From Lytechinus pictus (taxonomy: Eukaryota > Echinodermata > Echinoidea > Temnopleuroida > Toxopneustidae): a stretch of DNA of 64,000 nucleotides. The notes beneath the pieces are model-generated. The model had not been told where the DNA came from, ran no database searches, and saw only the letters and a program-made list of their open reading frames with translations. The stretch is taken from positions 7,827,501 through 7,891,500 of the forward strand of contig NC_087245.1 in NCBI RefSeq assembly GCF_037042905.1, written 5' to 3'. A program made the position numbers and the translations under genes. Below are positions 1 to 14,400 of this stretch, piece by piece. The first letter of the stretch is position 1; the number at the start of each line of letters is the position of its first letter.

Positions 1-3000
1 TCATATAAAAAAGATGAATTCCCTTACATCAGCATTGATTAGCTCTCCCAAATTTCAGAAGATATTTTACAATTCACAAGGTTTTCTATGCATATATGAT
101 TAAAAAAAGAAGATATGAATATGTGGAGGGCTGGAGGTAGACTAATATATTGAATACAAAAGTGGCAATGATTATATAAGGCATGTAGAATATTTAGACT
201 TGTGTTAGTTTGCTGTAGTAACATATATATGACTTTCAGAAGAATCTCTGCACAATTCAATGATAAAATGTCCTTCATCTCTTGTTGATGAAGAAATTGC
301 AGCACTTCTACGATGTACATCATTGTATTTGGTACATTCTGGTAGAACCTAGTGTAAGGAACACGTATTGTGTATTTTTTTTAATCCTATATAAATATAT
401 GAAAAAATATATATATATACTTATATATATATATATATATATATAAAAGTCACATTCTTATATATACATGTATTAATCTTACTGTTAACATTGAGCTGAA
501 AGTAGTACATATCTACCTTTAGGCCAGAAATTGAAATGAAGCTTTGTATATAATCTATTTTCTACAGTCATTTGAAGTTAGCTTGGAATAGTGTGTGCTC
601 ACTTTTTCTTCTCAACAATATTTTTTTGTTTCTGTTATTTATTGATCTCAATTCTAAAATATTGATATTGGTGTAATTATCTTTTTAGTTTATATTGTTT
701 AATCAGGATTGCATCTCTATTTATGTTAACTTTGTTTATTTCATTCTAACCATGTGAAAGTATGCTTTAATTGATTATTGTAAGTAGGAATACTTCTTTT
801 CAAGTCCCTTTTCACATTGCATCATTTAGATGTGATGTGTCATGTCATTGTGCTTATCAGATAGTGCAGTAAGAATGGATGTTATCATGTATAATTTTCA
901 GAATTGTAAGAGTATCTACTTTTGACCTCTGACCTCTTGTTTTGATGAACAAAACTTTCTTTGATTTTGTTACTGCCTATATTTAGAGTAGGACAAGCAG
1001 AATATGAAGCAGATATTGTTTCTTTGTTGAAGATATCGTAAATTGATTGATGCTTAAGGATAAATTTTGTCGATTGGACACAAGAACAAGAGATGCTTGA
1101 TGCTTAATATATAAATATATACATATATATATATCATACAATATAGAATCCATGGGCTGGTCCCGCTAATTTGTTTGTTGTAAGACTTTGTCACCATTGA
1201 GTAAGGGAACAAATAAGAACCCTCATGGTGCAAATATTGTTTTCTTGAGAAAAAAAGGAAAAATTTGTGATTTATATATATATACCAGTATTATCTTCAA
1301 TTTTTTTTCAAGCTTGCGATGTAGTGAGCCGCATGGTCAGAACAGCTCAAATTTTCCCCCAACACTTGTTGTAATTATTTCTTGCAAGCTTAAATTCCAT
1401 TCTTCACTGAAGCAAGAGCCTAGTCTTAACACAGAAAAAAATTAATATTGGTGTTTAACACTTCTTTTTTTCCAGGCAAATATTGGACTTGTCACGGACA
1501 CATGTTGTATACTAGTTACCCATTCATTCAGTAGATATGTGATTAGTGTGATATTTAGAATCAAGTACCTTTCATCTAGATTGGCACAGACACTGCTAAA
1601 CACAATACGCTGCCATTTGTAACTCATTCAAACCTTTTTAAAATGCTGCTCATTGGGAAAAGTAAAACAAGCTATATGAAAGTAGAACTGCACTATAATA
1701 GTTGTAAACAAAAATGTCCTAAATAATGATGTGGAGATGTGATCTAAGAACAAAGATATGATATTGTTCATTATTTCAAGCTTATTTAAAAGAATCTCCT
1801 CCTTTCATGTCCATAATAAAGGAGAAAGGCCTGGTTGAATGTTAAGAAGAACATTGGGGTCTATTTTTTTTTATCAATTCAAGAATTGGTTTTAGATACA
1901 TGTATGTAGAAGGAATTTGACCATTTTGTGTGACACCTATGTTTTCCCTAATTCAATTTATACAGAAAATTATGTAATTGTTGATTAAGGTCATTCAGCT
2001 GATTTTACAGAGTTTTTGAAAAATGGCAAGGATAATTCTGAAAGTTGTAATTTCAATTGTGGAAACTGAAATTGATATCGAAGCTACGATTGCAAAGTGA
2101 TTTCAAAATAATCACTACTGATCAAAGAAATGTTATCCATATGATGCAGATTTCATGATATTGAAGGTTTGATAAAATTCATATTCAATTATCTTCATTG
2201 AAACATTAATTTTGTGGTAATTTTCTCTGTATAAATGATGACTTAGCGTCGATGCTATCTTTTCCCTCAGAATAATCTCAAATATTTAGTAATTCAATTC
2301 TGGTTTCATGATATTTTATTTTTTAATACAGTAAGTAATGTGGAAGAACATTACAAAGGAACATGCTATTATCGATTATGGGGTTTTATTTAATGATTAA
2401 GTATAACAAATTTAAGTTTAAAAATAAAATGACCCAAGGATGTTCATTATATTTCATTGAAATAATGAACCCTTAATTTGCCTTTATCTCTATTTTACTC
2501 TATAGTATGATCACATTTATCACAAATTTAATTTCAATTTCAGGCACTTTCATTTTTGTTTACATGTTGATATAGTTTAGTACATGGAAAGAAAGTAAAT
2601 GAACTATTCTAAATAACTTTTAAAAACTATTTAACATGTGTGTGTATGAGTGTGTGTTCATTATAGTAATTATCCCAATCCTTTTTGTACTGATAACTAT
2701 CATGGGGGATTTTATTACACAAGGCCTATCCAACTGCTTATAGGCAATTTGTAATTCAATGGTATATTAAAAATATCTATATTATGAATATCATTATACA
2801 GAAAAAATCCCTCATGAATGATTAAATCTACTATTCTTTATTTATTTATTTACTCTTTTGTTTGCCAAATCTACAGAAGAAAAACATTTTTCAATCAAGT
2901 TCAGTTACAGCTAACCCTTAAAAATAAAGACAATAGCCATTTATTAAATCAGCAGTTGAGTTAGAGTGAATGGCATTTTCCCATTATCCCCATATAATTA

Positions 3001-4150
3001 ATTATATTTTTCAATATTTTATCAAAGTTGGTTAGTACAGTCCTACATTATCTTTTCATTTACATTGCTCTGCAGTTAGTAGAAAGTGGTTCTTAAATAT
3101 TTTCAAAGAAAAGAATTAATTATCAGTCAATATGCAAAATAGTTTCCACTTAAACTGTTGACAGAGTTCTTAATAACTATGTGTGAATTTGCAAGGCCTT
3201 TAATTGGTTCTTAGCTTTGCCGTTGATTTGACAATATCCTTCCTAATTACAGCAGTTTTTTTTAAATATCAATTTACAGATCCTTGCATTTAAATATATA
3301 TTGTAATTCAACATCAGTGAACCATCCGATAAATTCTTTGTTTAAATTATCCTATATCCCCTTTACAATGTAATGTTTAAATTTGGGTAGTTAAGTTAAT
3401 TTATTATGATGTCATGTCTTTTGTTTTTGTAAGTAGATTGTACCCACACACATGAAGTAACATATCTTTTTTTAGCCCCCTCGGTGTATAACTTGTATAT
3501 AATTATTGTAGAGAAGGAGTAGGATGATCATATATATAATTATGATCTTACTCTCTTTCCTGCACTCACTCTCACCAGTGCAAGGCAAGCTGACTGCTAT
3601 AAAGTATACCACACATGTTTAATGACATAACAGATTAAAAAAAATATCTAAAAGCATTTTTCTCTGTGTGTGTCTCCTGTTTCTTCTGTTTCTTTCAAAC
3701 ATGAAATAAAACTGAATTGCTAACAATAGAAATATGAATGTGTTAATATACTTGTGATTTCTGAATACTTGCAACTTTGCAAGCTGTCTTTGTGATGATG
3801 ATATATTGTGATGTGTGTGTATGAAAATTTCAATTTTTTTAAAGGGTTGGAATGACATCAATAAAAATCCTGAAAGCTGATCATTTGAAAATGATATATT
3901 GACTTTGATTGTAGACATTCTTTCTCTCAGTAAACTGAAATAACGGGGTCAATTAAACAAAAAATGCAATGAGACCTCGCCAGAGTGATCAAACGACATA
4001 AGATGGTAAGAAATAAGCTAGATTTGAAATGATGATTTGCCATGATTAAAAAAAAAAAATCAGTCAAAGTAAGAGATATAATAAATGGAGTAACATTAAA
4101 AGGAAAATCACAATATTGCATAAAGTCATAAATCAGATATACAAATATAT
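1..4150. other. Intergenic DNA with no supportable gene
   Basis: AT-rich sequence with no coding exon, protein family or RNA gene that I can recognise on either strand. The open frames here are short and lack conserved motifs or sensible splice partners. A TA-dinucleotide microsatellite lies at about 405-447, with further short TA runs near 1110-1135. This could include distal upstream sequence of TRMT11 or part of an unseen neighbour's UTR, but nothing in the sequence shows it. Confidence 0.6.
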
Positions 4151-5190
4151 CTCACACATAAATTATCATTCTCTCTAATTCACTATTCTCCAAATTCTCA
4201 TCGGCACTCCCACGCAATTCTCCCTCACACACACAGTTCTATTACAGACACAATCCTTTCACCCACACAAGTCTCTCCCTCCCTATTCTCTCTCTTGCAC
4301 ATCTCTTTCACACACAGTTCTCTCGTCGATCTCCAACATAATTCACTCTCTCCCTCTCACACACTATTCTCAATCACATTCTCTCTCATACATCATTCCA
4401 TCTCACACTATTCTCCTATACACACTGCTCTCTGTCACTTCTCCCTCACACACTATCTATCCTCTCAGACTTCTCTATCACACTCATACCATTTTATCTC
4501 TCTAACAGTTCTCTCTTATACACACTATTCTCTCGCACACTTCTCTCTTATTCACACTATTCTCTCTCTTGTACACACTTCTCTCTTATTCATACTATTC
4601 TCTCGCCCACTTTTCACTTATACACACTATTCTCTCTCACACACTTCCCTCTCTCACACTTCTTTCCAACACAATGTTCGTTCTCACACACCATTATCTC
4701 TCACACTCCTCTCAAGGCTCCCTCACACACTATATTCTCTCTTACACACAACTCAAGACTCACTTAACCCTCACACACTACTGACCTCTCTCACACACTA
4801 TTCTCTTTTGCACCTCTCTCACACTTTCAATTCAATTTCATTTTATTGTCCATCCTATGGAAATTCGTTTTGCTCACATATACATTTGTAATAAAGCATT
4901 ACTGTCACCCGCGTATCACATGCATAAATAAGATTATATACGTACAAACTTAAGGGAATTTATAAATTCTCCAGGATAATGTTAATGCTTTTCCAACATA
5001 TAGTAAAGAAGATCGCCCGATAGAAATCAGAAAAGAAAATTCATGCATCCTCCCTCACCCACGCCCCTCTCACGTACTCATCTCCCACTCAATGCACACG
5101 ATGCTGTCTCCTACATAATTCTCTCTCTCACACTTCTTTCTTCGATCTCACCAGACTCTCTCACTTTGCTCACACTACTCTGTCGCACCG
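4150..5190. repeat. CT/CA-rich low-complexity satellite
   Basis: About 1 kb dominated by variants of CTCTCTCACACACTATT on the + strand, interrupted near 4830-5040 by unique AT-rich sequence. The long open frames across it (for example 4295-4891) only translate the repeat into Ser/His/Thr/Leu-rich strings and are not genes. It sits immediately upstream of the GC-rich block before TRMT11 exon 1, so it may flank or be part of the promoter region. Confidence 0.85.
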
Positions 5191-5199
5191 GTCTTCATG

Positions 5200-5359
5200 C
5201 CCTTTCATACCGGTACGAAGGTGTACGCCCGGCCGGCCGCGTCGGCCGGCGCGCCTAGCCGGCTTCGATTTCTGGCCGGTCGCCCATAGCCTGTGCTGCG
5301 GCGTCTTCTGTCTTAACGGCCACTGGACTGGAGACGGAGTGGAGGTCTGGAGAAGAGGA
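5200..5359 (+). promoter_or_regulatory. GC-rich promoter/5' UTR region of TRMT11
   Basis: A short CpG-rich island in AT-rich surroundings, with runs such as GGCCGGCCGCGTCGGCCGG around 5230-5250, directly precedes the first coding exon. No TATA box is visible, which fits a housekeeping TATA-less promoter. The transcription start cannot be placed from sequence alone. Confidence 0.5.
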
Positions 5360-5440
5360 ATGAAACTTCTACAAAATATGGCAGCTATGAGGCATTTTTT
5401 GATCGTGTTTGCTCAAGAACACATTGATTTTCGAATAAGC
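5360..5440 (+). CDS. TRMT11: TRMT11 coding exon 1 (codons 1-27)
   Basis: Encodes the family N-terminus including FAQEHIDFRIS, which matches the MAQEHLEFRL region of the human protein. Donor GTAAGA at 5441, phase 0. The following intron of 11.9 kb is the largest in the gene and is filled with transposable elements. Confidence 0.88.
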
Positions 5441-8400
5441 GTAAGAAAAGTTTTTCTCTTTCATGAAAGTCTCTTGTTTACGCAAAATTCACCCGGCCAA
5501 GATAACCTTTTCTTAATTATAGTCCCAAACATAGAAAACTGTGTCTGTAAAATGTAAGACTGTAGAGCTGTAGATCATGAGATGTGATACTGATAGTAGC
5601 CACTCCTAGTACCAATGAGGTCCAAACATTAACATGTATGGACCTCATAGGCGACAATGCGTTAAAAACAGGTTAGAAGTCCTGCACCCAAGTATTTTTA
5701 TGATATTAGTGATTATTACTCGAAAAATGCAAGCTTTGTCCTCATTTGTTTAGCATTTATTAAAAAATTACCCATTAGGGCCTAACTATAAATCCTACTC
5801 ATACTTTAAATGTTATAAAATAAAGGGAAACTTACATTTGAGTCCTTTTTCGATCTTTTCTTGGCAGTCAGTCCGGTCCCGTCGAGTGCGATCAAAGCGG
5901 TACGAAGTTGATTTTCAGATCACGTGATACGAGTAGTCATCACCTGATCGATCGACTATCCTTTTTTAAAGACCGCAACAATTATAAATTTTATTATAAA
6001 ATATATATAGAATAAATAATTGCATGATATTATATATATCTACAATTAAAAATATTTTGTGATACGAATTTAATATTTGACGTAAAAATCGCTATTTAAC
6101 AAAATATTTATTAAAAAATAAAAAATCAAACAAAATAAAAACGCCTTGGACACAGTGCAAAAAACCTAACAATTTGGCCGCGTTCTTAACAACTATCGTA
6201 AGGGGCGCTCTATTTATAAATAAAAAAGAATGTACAGCTGTCTACCGCGACGTCGTTTGTCGCAAGATTTGGGACAAATCCGTGGGAATTCTTGAGAAAA
6301 TACATCAAAAGAACTGGTGAGTACCGATTAAACATTATCAAAGTAGTAAATAGGTTATACATAACTTGTAGATATATATTTTAAATTGATATTGATGCTT
6401 AGTTCTAAGCTAGGGCGGCCCAAATGTGCGTGAGTGGAGTCCCAGTTTATTAACACGGGTAAGTATTGGGGTGTCGCCTAGAGTGATAGTAGCTATCACA
6501 GCCGGTTCGACTTTAAGACATTCTCGTATCTGTCACCATGTTAAATTGGCGAGATCAAGCACATGATTTCTACAATCAAACTTTTTATAAGATAAAAAAG
6601 ACATGCACAAGAAAATAATATTTGTACTAGGCCTAGGCCTACACAAAATTATTACATTTAAAACTTACATCGTGTACTGAGCCGGTCCATAATAATCCAT
6701 TTTACAGAGACGATCTTGTCACTCGTAGTCGTACATCCCCCAAAAAGTTGCCATCTTGAAAATATCGAGTTTTGCGAGATTTGACTTCCGGGTTTTATTT
6801 TCTCTCTCATATCATCGCCATTCGATGAAACATCAAATTTCTTTCTTTGCGAACATGAGTTCGATTTGGAAAGCTGTTTTGATGCTGGAAATACGAAACG
6901 GGTAAGTAAAATTGTGTTTTTGGAAGTGATTTTTTGTTTGCATAATTCATGAATATTTATAATTTTCGTTAGGCCTTTATCTTTTATTTCTCGGGCGATG
7001 TTTTCTTGATGCCGATGTATGAATTGGGGAAGGATTTTTCTTCGGGCGATGGTTATTTTCCGAGTTCACAAATGTGTCGCATATCGCCCGCAAATCTAAA
7101 ACGCAAGGCGATGTCGGACTAATGAATGATAATTTTTCTTGAGTTTGAGCGAGGATGAACTGGCATCAATAATGACCCTTTTGAAATGGTTGTTTGATAT
7201 AAATAACAATTCGTACCTCTAGTATAGTGAGTGCTTGTATTACCGACCGGCCTTGTATTACCGAACGCGCGCATCATACGCATCAGAAATAATTTCATAC
7301 GCTCAAAATTTTGCAGAATCCTTCCAAAGAGAACTTGAATAGAAAGATGATGAAAAATTGTAAAAAACACATTTTCAAAGTCTTAATATTCTAAAAATAA
7401 TAAAATATGGTCAAAATAGCTCATCAGTGATTTTGTTGTTTTCTCAACTTTTCCCATAGAAAACACACGTTCGGTAATACGATACCTTTTTCAAGTGACC
7501 AAAATATTTCACATGCGAAGAGGGGTCCGATTGGAAGCTAATATCGTAAAAAGGAAATACAATTTCGGCAAAATTTTCACATATTTATATTTTGTAGGTA
7601 ATTGTGTATTTATGGTGAAAGGTTGGTGAATTTTATGAGAATAATGTGTTTGATATGATTGAATTCATGAAAAGTGTTCGGTAATACGATCCACTACCAT
7701 ACTGAATAACAAATGTCCCATTGAACTTGTGCAGTGATGAGGTTAACTGATATGAATAGACCGAGCGGATCGCGATCGAGCTCTGTGACTGTGTGACGCT
7801 AGCTGGTGCATATGGGCAGCCAAAAGGGCCAAAATTAACAATCTCAAAAATTAAGAAACTCAGAAATAAATGTAGTATCTCAGTCTTTCATCAATAAATG
7901 CAGCCTCTTTATTTTTGACGTATTTACTAGTCGTCCAAAGCAATGTATTCATTTCTGAATGTTATATTTCTGAGAGTTTATTTTTTAGATTATTAATTTT
8001 GACCCTTTTGGTTGCCCATAAGTGCAGTGGTCACGGCACCGGTAAAACACGTTATCTACACGTGGCGTGTGTGTGTGTTTGCATGTATACAATGACAAGT
8101 CATGTACAATCATTGTGAAGGCGTGAAGCCAAAGGAGACAAAGGGGGTATGTCAGCCCCCTCTTCAAATACAGTATATATTTTTTGACAGCAAATGGGTT
8201 ACATCAGGGATGGAAGGGGTATATCTCTTTTCAAACATAGTATTGACACCAGGGGTGGATCTAGGATTTCCCAAGGGTGGGGGGGCACATTTCCCGAGGA
8301 AAAAGCCCAAAAAAAAAATGTTTTCAACCAAAAATGAAGTACATTTCTTCTACGAAAAAATCTGACAAGCAAAAAAAAAGTCCTCACTTTCAAAGGGGGG

Positions 8401-11400
8401 GGGGGGCACACTTAAGTTTTCACAGCATTTAAATTTAATTGTGCCTCTCAAGGGGGGGGGCACTGGCTGGCTGTGCCCCCTTGACACCAGAGGTTAGTTA
8501 CACCCCCCGGGCACCCCCAATTTAAATGCATGCCCTGTACATGACCAGTGGAGGATCCAAAGGGGGGGGGCACATCCTACCCACCCCCTTGAGAGCCATT
8601 ATAAAAAAAAATTTAATGTAAAATGCTGCTTTTACACGTGTACCCTCTCCCTTTTATTGGTGGTGGCAAGCCAAAAAAATATTTTGGGGGGTCCACCTGA
8701 AAAAAAATAGGGTTATCAACAACAATTTTAGGGGGGGGGGCCATCTAGGGGGGACCCAGGGAAAAAATTGACCAGGGGAAAAAAAAGGATTATCAACAGA
8801 AAATTTAGGGGGGTCCGTTTTTTTTTTTACTCCTCCCCCCCTTCATGCAGGTATATCCTGGACCCGCCTCTACTGCAGCATTTGAACAAAAAAAACTTAC
8901 ACAGCTTGTAATACACAGTCATACAAATTCAAATTTTTCAAATTAAGTTTATTGATATAAAATCCTGACATTGAAGGATCATCATAAAAAAACAAAGAAA
9001 CATAAGAAAAAAAAATAATAGAGCATAAGCATAACATAGTAACAATGAGGTACACACAACATACACAAAACTATATTTCATATTTTGCTCCGCCCCCCCC
9101 CCCCCCGGCTCTCTCCCCTCACGCATAAAGCCTGAATCTCCCTATTTGTACTTGCATCAGTCAGCCACTCTCGTGATCACATGACACATGCACATGCACA
9201 CAGCATATCCACATTCAGCATTGCTGGAGTCATCAAGGTACATGTACAGTGCCACATGCAAATTAGTGTTGGCAGCCAAAAACATAATCTCATGAATATG
9301 CTCCCCCATTTCTCTGCAAAAGATCATGATATGGCAACAAAAATCTAAAAGATTGTAGAAAAATGGCATCAACTACTTGATTGTAGAGCTAAACTCCACT
9401 GAATATACACTACTCAAAAAAAGTTAAGGACCACTTTTTAATGTGTGTATACAATTTTCAAACCGGGTGTTGTATTTCTAGAAATACCCGAATATGGCTG
9501 TCTTGAATCTCCTCAAACACCCTGTAACAATTTCACACATGGGTGGTTTCAGTTGTTGCATGATGTCTCTCGCATTATTGCATATCCTGAAAAGTGGGCC
9601 CATTGTGAAGTGGTACAAATGTGGATTCAAATGCATTTTCTGTCTTTAGTCTCTACAATCAACAAATTGCTGACAACAGCAATGCCAAGATACAGCTGTC
9701 CAGGATGCCATCAAACACAATGAAATCAATTTCACACATGCAGTTCTTTCATGTCTCTTGCATCATTGCAATGTGCCCGTACAAAAGTGGCTTCCAAAGC
9801 ATTTTCTGTCTTTAGTCTCTACAATCAACAACTTGCTGACAATAGCAATGCCAAGATACAGCTGTCCAGAATGCCATCAAACACAATGACATCAATTTCA
9901 CACATGCAGTTCTTTCATGATGTCTCTGGCATCATTGCAGTGGGCCATAAGACAAGTGTCTTCCAAAGCATTTTCCGTCTTTAGTCTGTACAATCAACAA
10001 CTTGCCTACAACAGCAATGCCAAGACACCACCTAAGTGAAACAGATGTAGCCAGAGCCCTAGGGATGCTGGAAGCTGGCCTCAGTCAGCGAAGAGTAGCC
10101 AGAATGATGGGCGTGTCACACAGTGTCATTAGCAGAGCAAATCAAAGACACCGAGAGACAGGGCTATACTCCGAGAGACCCCGCAGTGGCCGACCAGTTT
10201 CGACAACCCCTAGAGATGATCGCTACTTGACGAATCTCAGCCTCCGCAACCGCTTTCACAGTGCACGCCGCCTCAACAATGACTTCGCTGCAGCAACTGG
10301 AGTGATTGTTTCCACTCAAACAATCCGTAACCGACTTCACAGAGCCAATATGCATGCCAGACGGCCAGCTCAGTGTGTCCCACTCACCCCTGCTCACAGA
10401 AGAATTCGTCTCAACTGGGCCCGGGAGCATGTCAGATGGACCAGACAGCAATGGCGTAGAGTTCTGTTCACAGATGAGAGCAGATTTTCCCTTGACCACA
10501 ATGATGGACGTTCGAGAGTCTGGAGGCGACCAGGAGAGAGATTTGCAGACCCCTGTATTGCAGAACATGACCGTTATGGGGGAGGCAGCGTCATGGTGTG
10601 GGGAGGCATCACCTACGCCAACCGTACTCGTCTCTACGTGGTCCCAGGGGGAGCAATGACAGGAGTGAGGTACAGGGATGAGGTCCTTGAACCTATAGTG
10701 GTGCCATTTGCAGAAAATGTGGGACAAAACATCATTTTCATGGATGACAATGCCCGTGCCCACCGAGCTAGGGTGGTGACCGAGTTCCTTGAGGGCCAGG
10801 GGATTGAGCGTATGGAGTGGCCAGCGAGGTCCCCGGACTTAAACCCGATAGAGCACGTCTGGGACATGATGGGGAGGAGTCTCGAGCAGCTCGAAGCCCA
10901 TCCACTTGGACTGCAGCAGCTGGGTGTGGCTCTGGAGGCTGCATGGGATGCACTGGACGTCAGAGACATCAATCGCCTCATCAGCTCCATGAGACAGCGC
11001 TGTGAAGCCGTTATTGCTGCAGGAGGTGGTCACACTCGTTACTGAACTGCCTGAAAGACACTCAGACATTCGTTTTTACCACTTCATGTCGGTAGCTGAT
11101 ACCCCTCGGGGCCCACTTTTCAGGATGTGCAGTGATGCGAGAGACATTGTGCAACAACTGAAACCACCCATGCGTGAAATTGATTACAGCGTGTTTAAGG
11201 ACATTTAGGACAGTTGTACTGAGGTATTTCCAGAAATAAAACACCTTGTATAAAATCTTTAAGTACGTTTTAAAAAGTGGTCCTTAACTTTTTTTGAGTA
11301 GTGTATATATTTACATGTATATACTTCATATTATATGAAATAATTGTATGCTAATTTATTCATAAAATCATATTTTCTGTTCTAATTCAGTAATTAAAAC

Positions 11401-14400
11401 TTGTAGAGTGCTAATTTTTGCCGTACGTATTCTTCATGGCATTTCTAACAATTTTTTTAAAAACAACTGATATCAAAGACGTTTTCTTACATATTTTTTC
11501 GCTTTTTAAAATTAAATCACATATTTCAGCATTTTGGGGGCTGACATGTACTACTAAATGTTGCGTAATTTGAAATCACATACCCGAGCCCCATAATTTT
11601 GGACTCAAAAGTTGCGCAAGACTTGAGGGAAAATATTCTTGGAATGACGTGGAGCAATTTTCAAACATGAAATGTTTATCTCAAAAATTTTGAGGCATCA
11701 CAAATATGCGGCAGAATGCGTTTTAAAAATTTGACCATTAATTACCCATAACTCCTTAACAAATGGCCGAATTTTCTTCATTTTTTTTCCCGTTGCATTT
11801 CTAATGCAAAGACCTTTCATTTGATGTATCATTTGCCAATATTTATTATTATCTTAATTTTTGGGTAATATAGCTACTGAAAGTGTAATAGTGATATAAC
11901 CCAGGGAGCTCCGGCCTGCGAAGTGGGCCGTAGCCCAGGAGTCCATCGTGCATCTAGACTCTAGACACGGGATAGATTGGGGTCTCAATAACTTTTTTTT
12001 TTTATGTGAAAACAGAAATTATGCACTTTTTAGCTTACGCTCACACGTATTGCGAGGTTAGTATATATCGGAGTCGCACAACCAATGTGTTTACGCGATG
12101 GATTTTAGAGTTGTCGTTAACATCGCTTCATAACGTGAATGATGTTAGCCGAAACCCATTCCGCTACTCACCAGGGCCTTTTCTGGTGAAAAGCGTTCCA
12201 TTTTCAATTTTTAACATATTTTTTTGTTTAAAAAGGACACAAAAAAGAGCAAAATCGCTTACCTCGGCCTGGAAAGTGGCTTCGCATGTTTCTTCCACGG
12301 AAATAAAAGGAAGGTCGTTGTTGGCGCTAATACAGTTCACAACCTTGATTCAGCTTGTCGGTGTTTTTAAAACTAGATTCTTGATTCATTGTATGCGCAA
12401 TTCCAATGATTGTTTGATAAAATAGAGACACCAATAAATGCAATAACTTAAAAAACATACTTTTTTATTATTTTTGCTGACGATAATACTTTTTGGAAAA
12501 TATTCAAAGCGATGACAAATTAAACAAAAAATATAAAAAATTGAACAAAGCCCCAGAAGTGCTACCGTTCGTTTGTCAATTAACGTTCCACCAAAGTGTT
12601 TACAGTAAAAAGATTGGACACTTTGCCGACTTCGCGTAACGCTTTGCATCGATTTACGTGTAAGATAGTTTTTGTGTCTAGTCTTTCCCTTGTAGTGTCT
12701 TTGATATGAAGGTTGGGCCGTATTTTGTCAACGAGAAGAAAAATCAACGCTTATTTGAGGGATATTCATCATATTAGGAGGAATTGACTTCACATCGTTT
12801 GGTAGGTTTCGTAGGAGGACTTCATTCTGTAAATCCTCTTATTAAATTTGCGGGAATGTTTAGTATTGTTGAATGCGCCGTGCCTTCAATTTTCCTGTAC
12901 ACGGCGGCAGAGATGCACCCATGGGTGCTTAGCTTAGGCCTACCACGATTATAATGGATGAAGGTCTATCATGTGACAGCATCCTGACATCGAGGCACAG
13001 ACTGGAACCTCAAAAAAAACGAAAAGTTCTGTCGCAATACCTCTCCTTCTTTCAAAATTCAAAACAAAATGGCCGATCGAGACCGAGGCTATATTGCGCT
13101 AGCGCATAGACTTGGCCAAATTTGCGCATGCGCCCTACACTCCTAGTAGTACCAATGAGGTCCAAACATCAACATGTATGGACCTCATACTCATCATAGG
13201 CGACAATGGCTTGAAAACTGGTTAGAACCGTTAGTGTTTCCTGCACCCAAGTATTTAATGATATTACTCACTAAATACAAGTTGTATGCTTGTCTGTACT
13301 TTTATGATTGATTAAAATATTGCCCATGATGTAATCCTAGTCCTACTTTCAATGTAATAAAATAAAGGGAAACTTACATTTGAGTCCTTTTTCCAGCTTT
13401 TCTTGGCAGTCGGGTCCGGTCACCGTAGAGTGCAATCAAAGCGGTACGAAGCTGATTTTCAGATCACGTGATACGCGTAGTCATCACCTGATCGGTCGGC
13501 TATCCTTGAAAGACGGCAACAATTATAAATTTTATTATAAAATATATATAGAATAAAATATTCATATTGTATGATATATTATATATCTCTACAATTAAAA
13601 AATACTTTGTGATATAAATTCTATACTTGACGTAAAAAGCGCTATTTAACAAAATATGTATAAGGTTCCAGTCTGTGCCTCGATGTCAGGATACTGTCAC
13701 ACGATAGACCTTCATCCATATAATCGTGGTAAGTGCATAATTTCTGTTTTCACATTAAAAAAAAAGTTATTGAGACCCCAATCTTCCCCAGTCCTGTGTC
13801 TAGAGTCTAAATGCACGGTGGACTCCTGGAGCTCCCTGGGTTAATAATGATACAGAGATGCGACGTGGCTAAGTTAGGCAGTGTTACTTAGGAGTTTAGG
13901 ACTAAATAATGCACCGGGTTAGGAGTAGCCAGGAGGAGGCTAGAGAGTAAAAATCATTTATACCTTGGTCACATTTGCTCTACGGCAGCCGTACGGCGAG
14001 TCGTAAACAGCCGTTTTAACATTTTTTGTCAAACTACATAAAGTTGGTTTGAATTAAAATAAATAAAACGGCTGTTTTCGACTCGCCGTACGGCCACCGT
14101 AGAGCAAATGTGACCAAGGTATTACTAACGTATGCTTACTCTCCATGGAGCCAGGGATTGCGTCCCATTCAGCAAATTGATGATTGTTATTTGCTTTTAT
14201 TTCGAAAGTTTTGTTATTTTCATATTCATTTATCAGATAGATCCCTCTATCGATGGAATATTCATGAATATTCATGCTGATTGACCTGCGACTCTCGTGC
14301 ATGCGCATGCGATGTTTTGAAATCGGCCATGAATAATACGTGTGAGGAATGAGATACTGGCTCGAAATCACAAATTTGAGGATAACCGGAGGATGGACAT

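Larger units (their letters stand above)
9408..11303 (+). mobile_element. Intact-looking Tc1-type DNA transposon
   Basis: 1896-bp element in TRMT11 intron 1, flanked by TA on both sides (9406-9407, 11304-11305), the standard Tc1/mariner target. The outer 33 bp (9408-9440 and 11271-11303) are perfect inverted repeats beginning CACTACTCAAAAAAAGTT. Similarity continues imperfectly inward for about 200 bp per end, giving long subterminal inverted repeats. It carries one uninterrupted transposase frame in the host gene's direction. Perfect ends and an open frame suggest a recent insertion. Confidence 0.95.

Noticed and set aside
4295..4891. 198-codon open frame on the + strand
   Set aside because: It translates a CT/CA-rich low-complexity satellite; the residues are Ser/His/Leu/Thr strings with no domain.
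10164..10763. 199-codon minus-strand frame
   Set aside because: Shadow of the Tc1 transposase on the opposite strand; no motif or homology.
12006..12425. 139-codon frame inside the inverted-repeat element
   Set aside because: No recognisable transposase motif, start context or conserved block; it overlaps the terminal inverted repeat.
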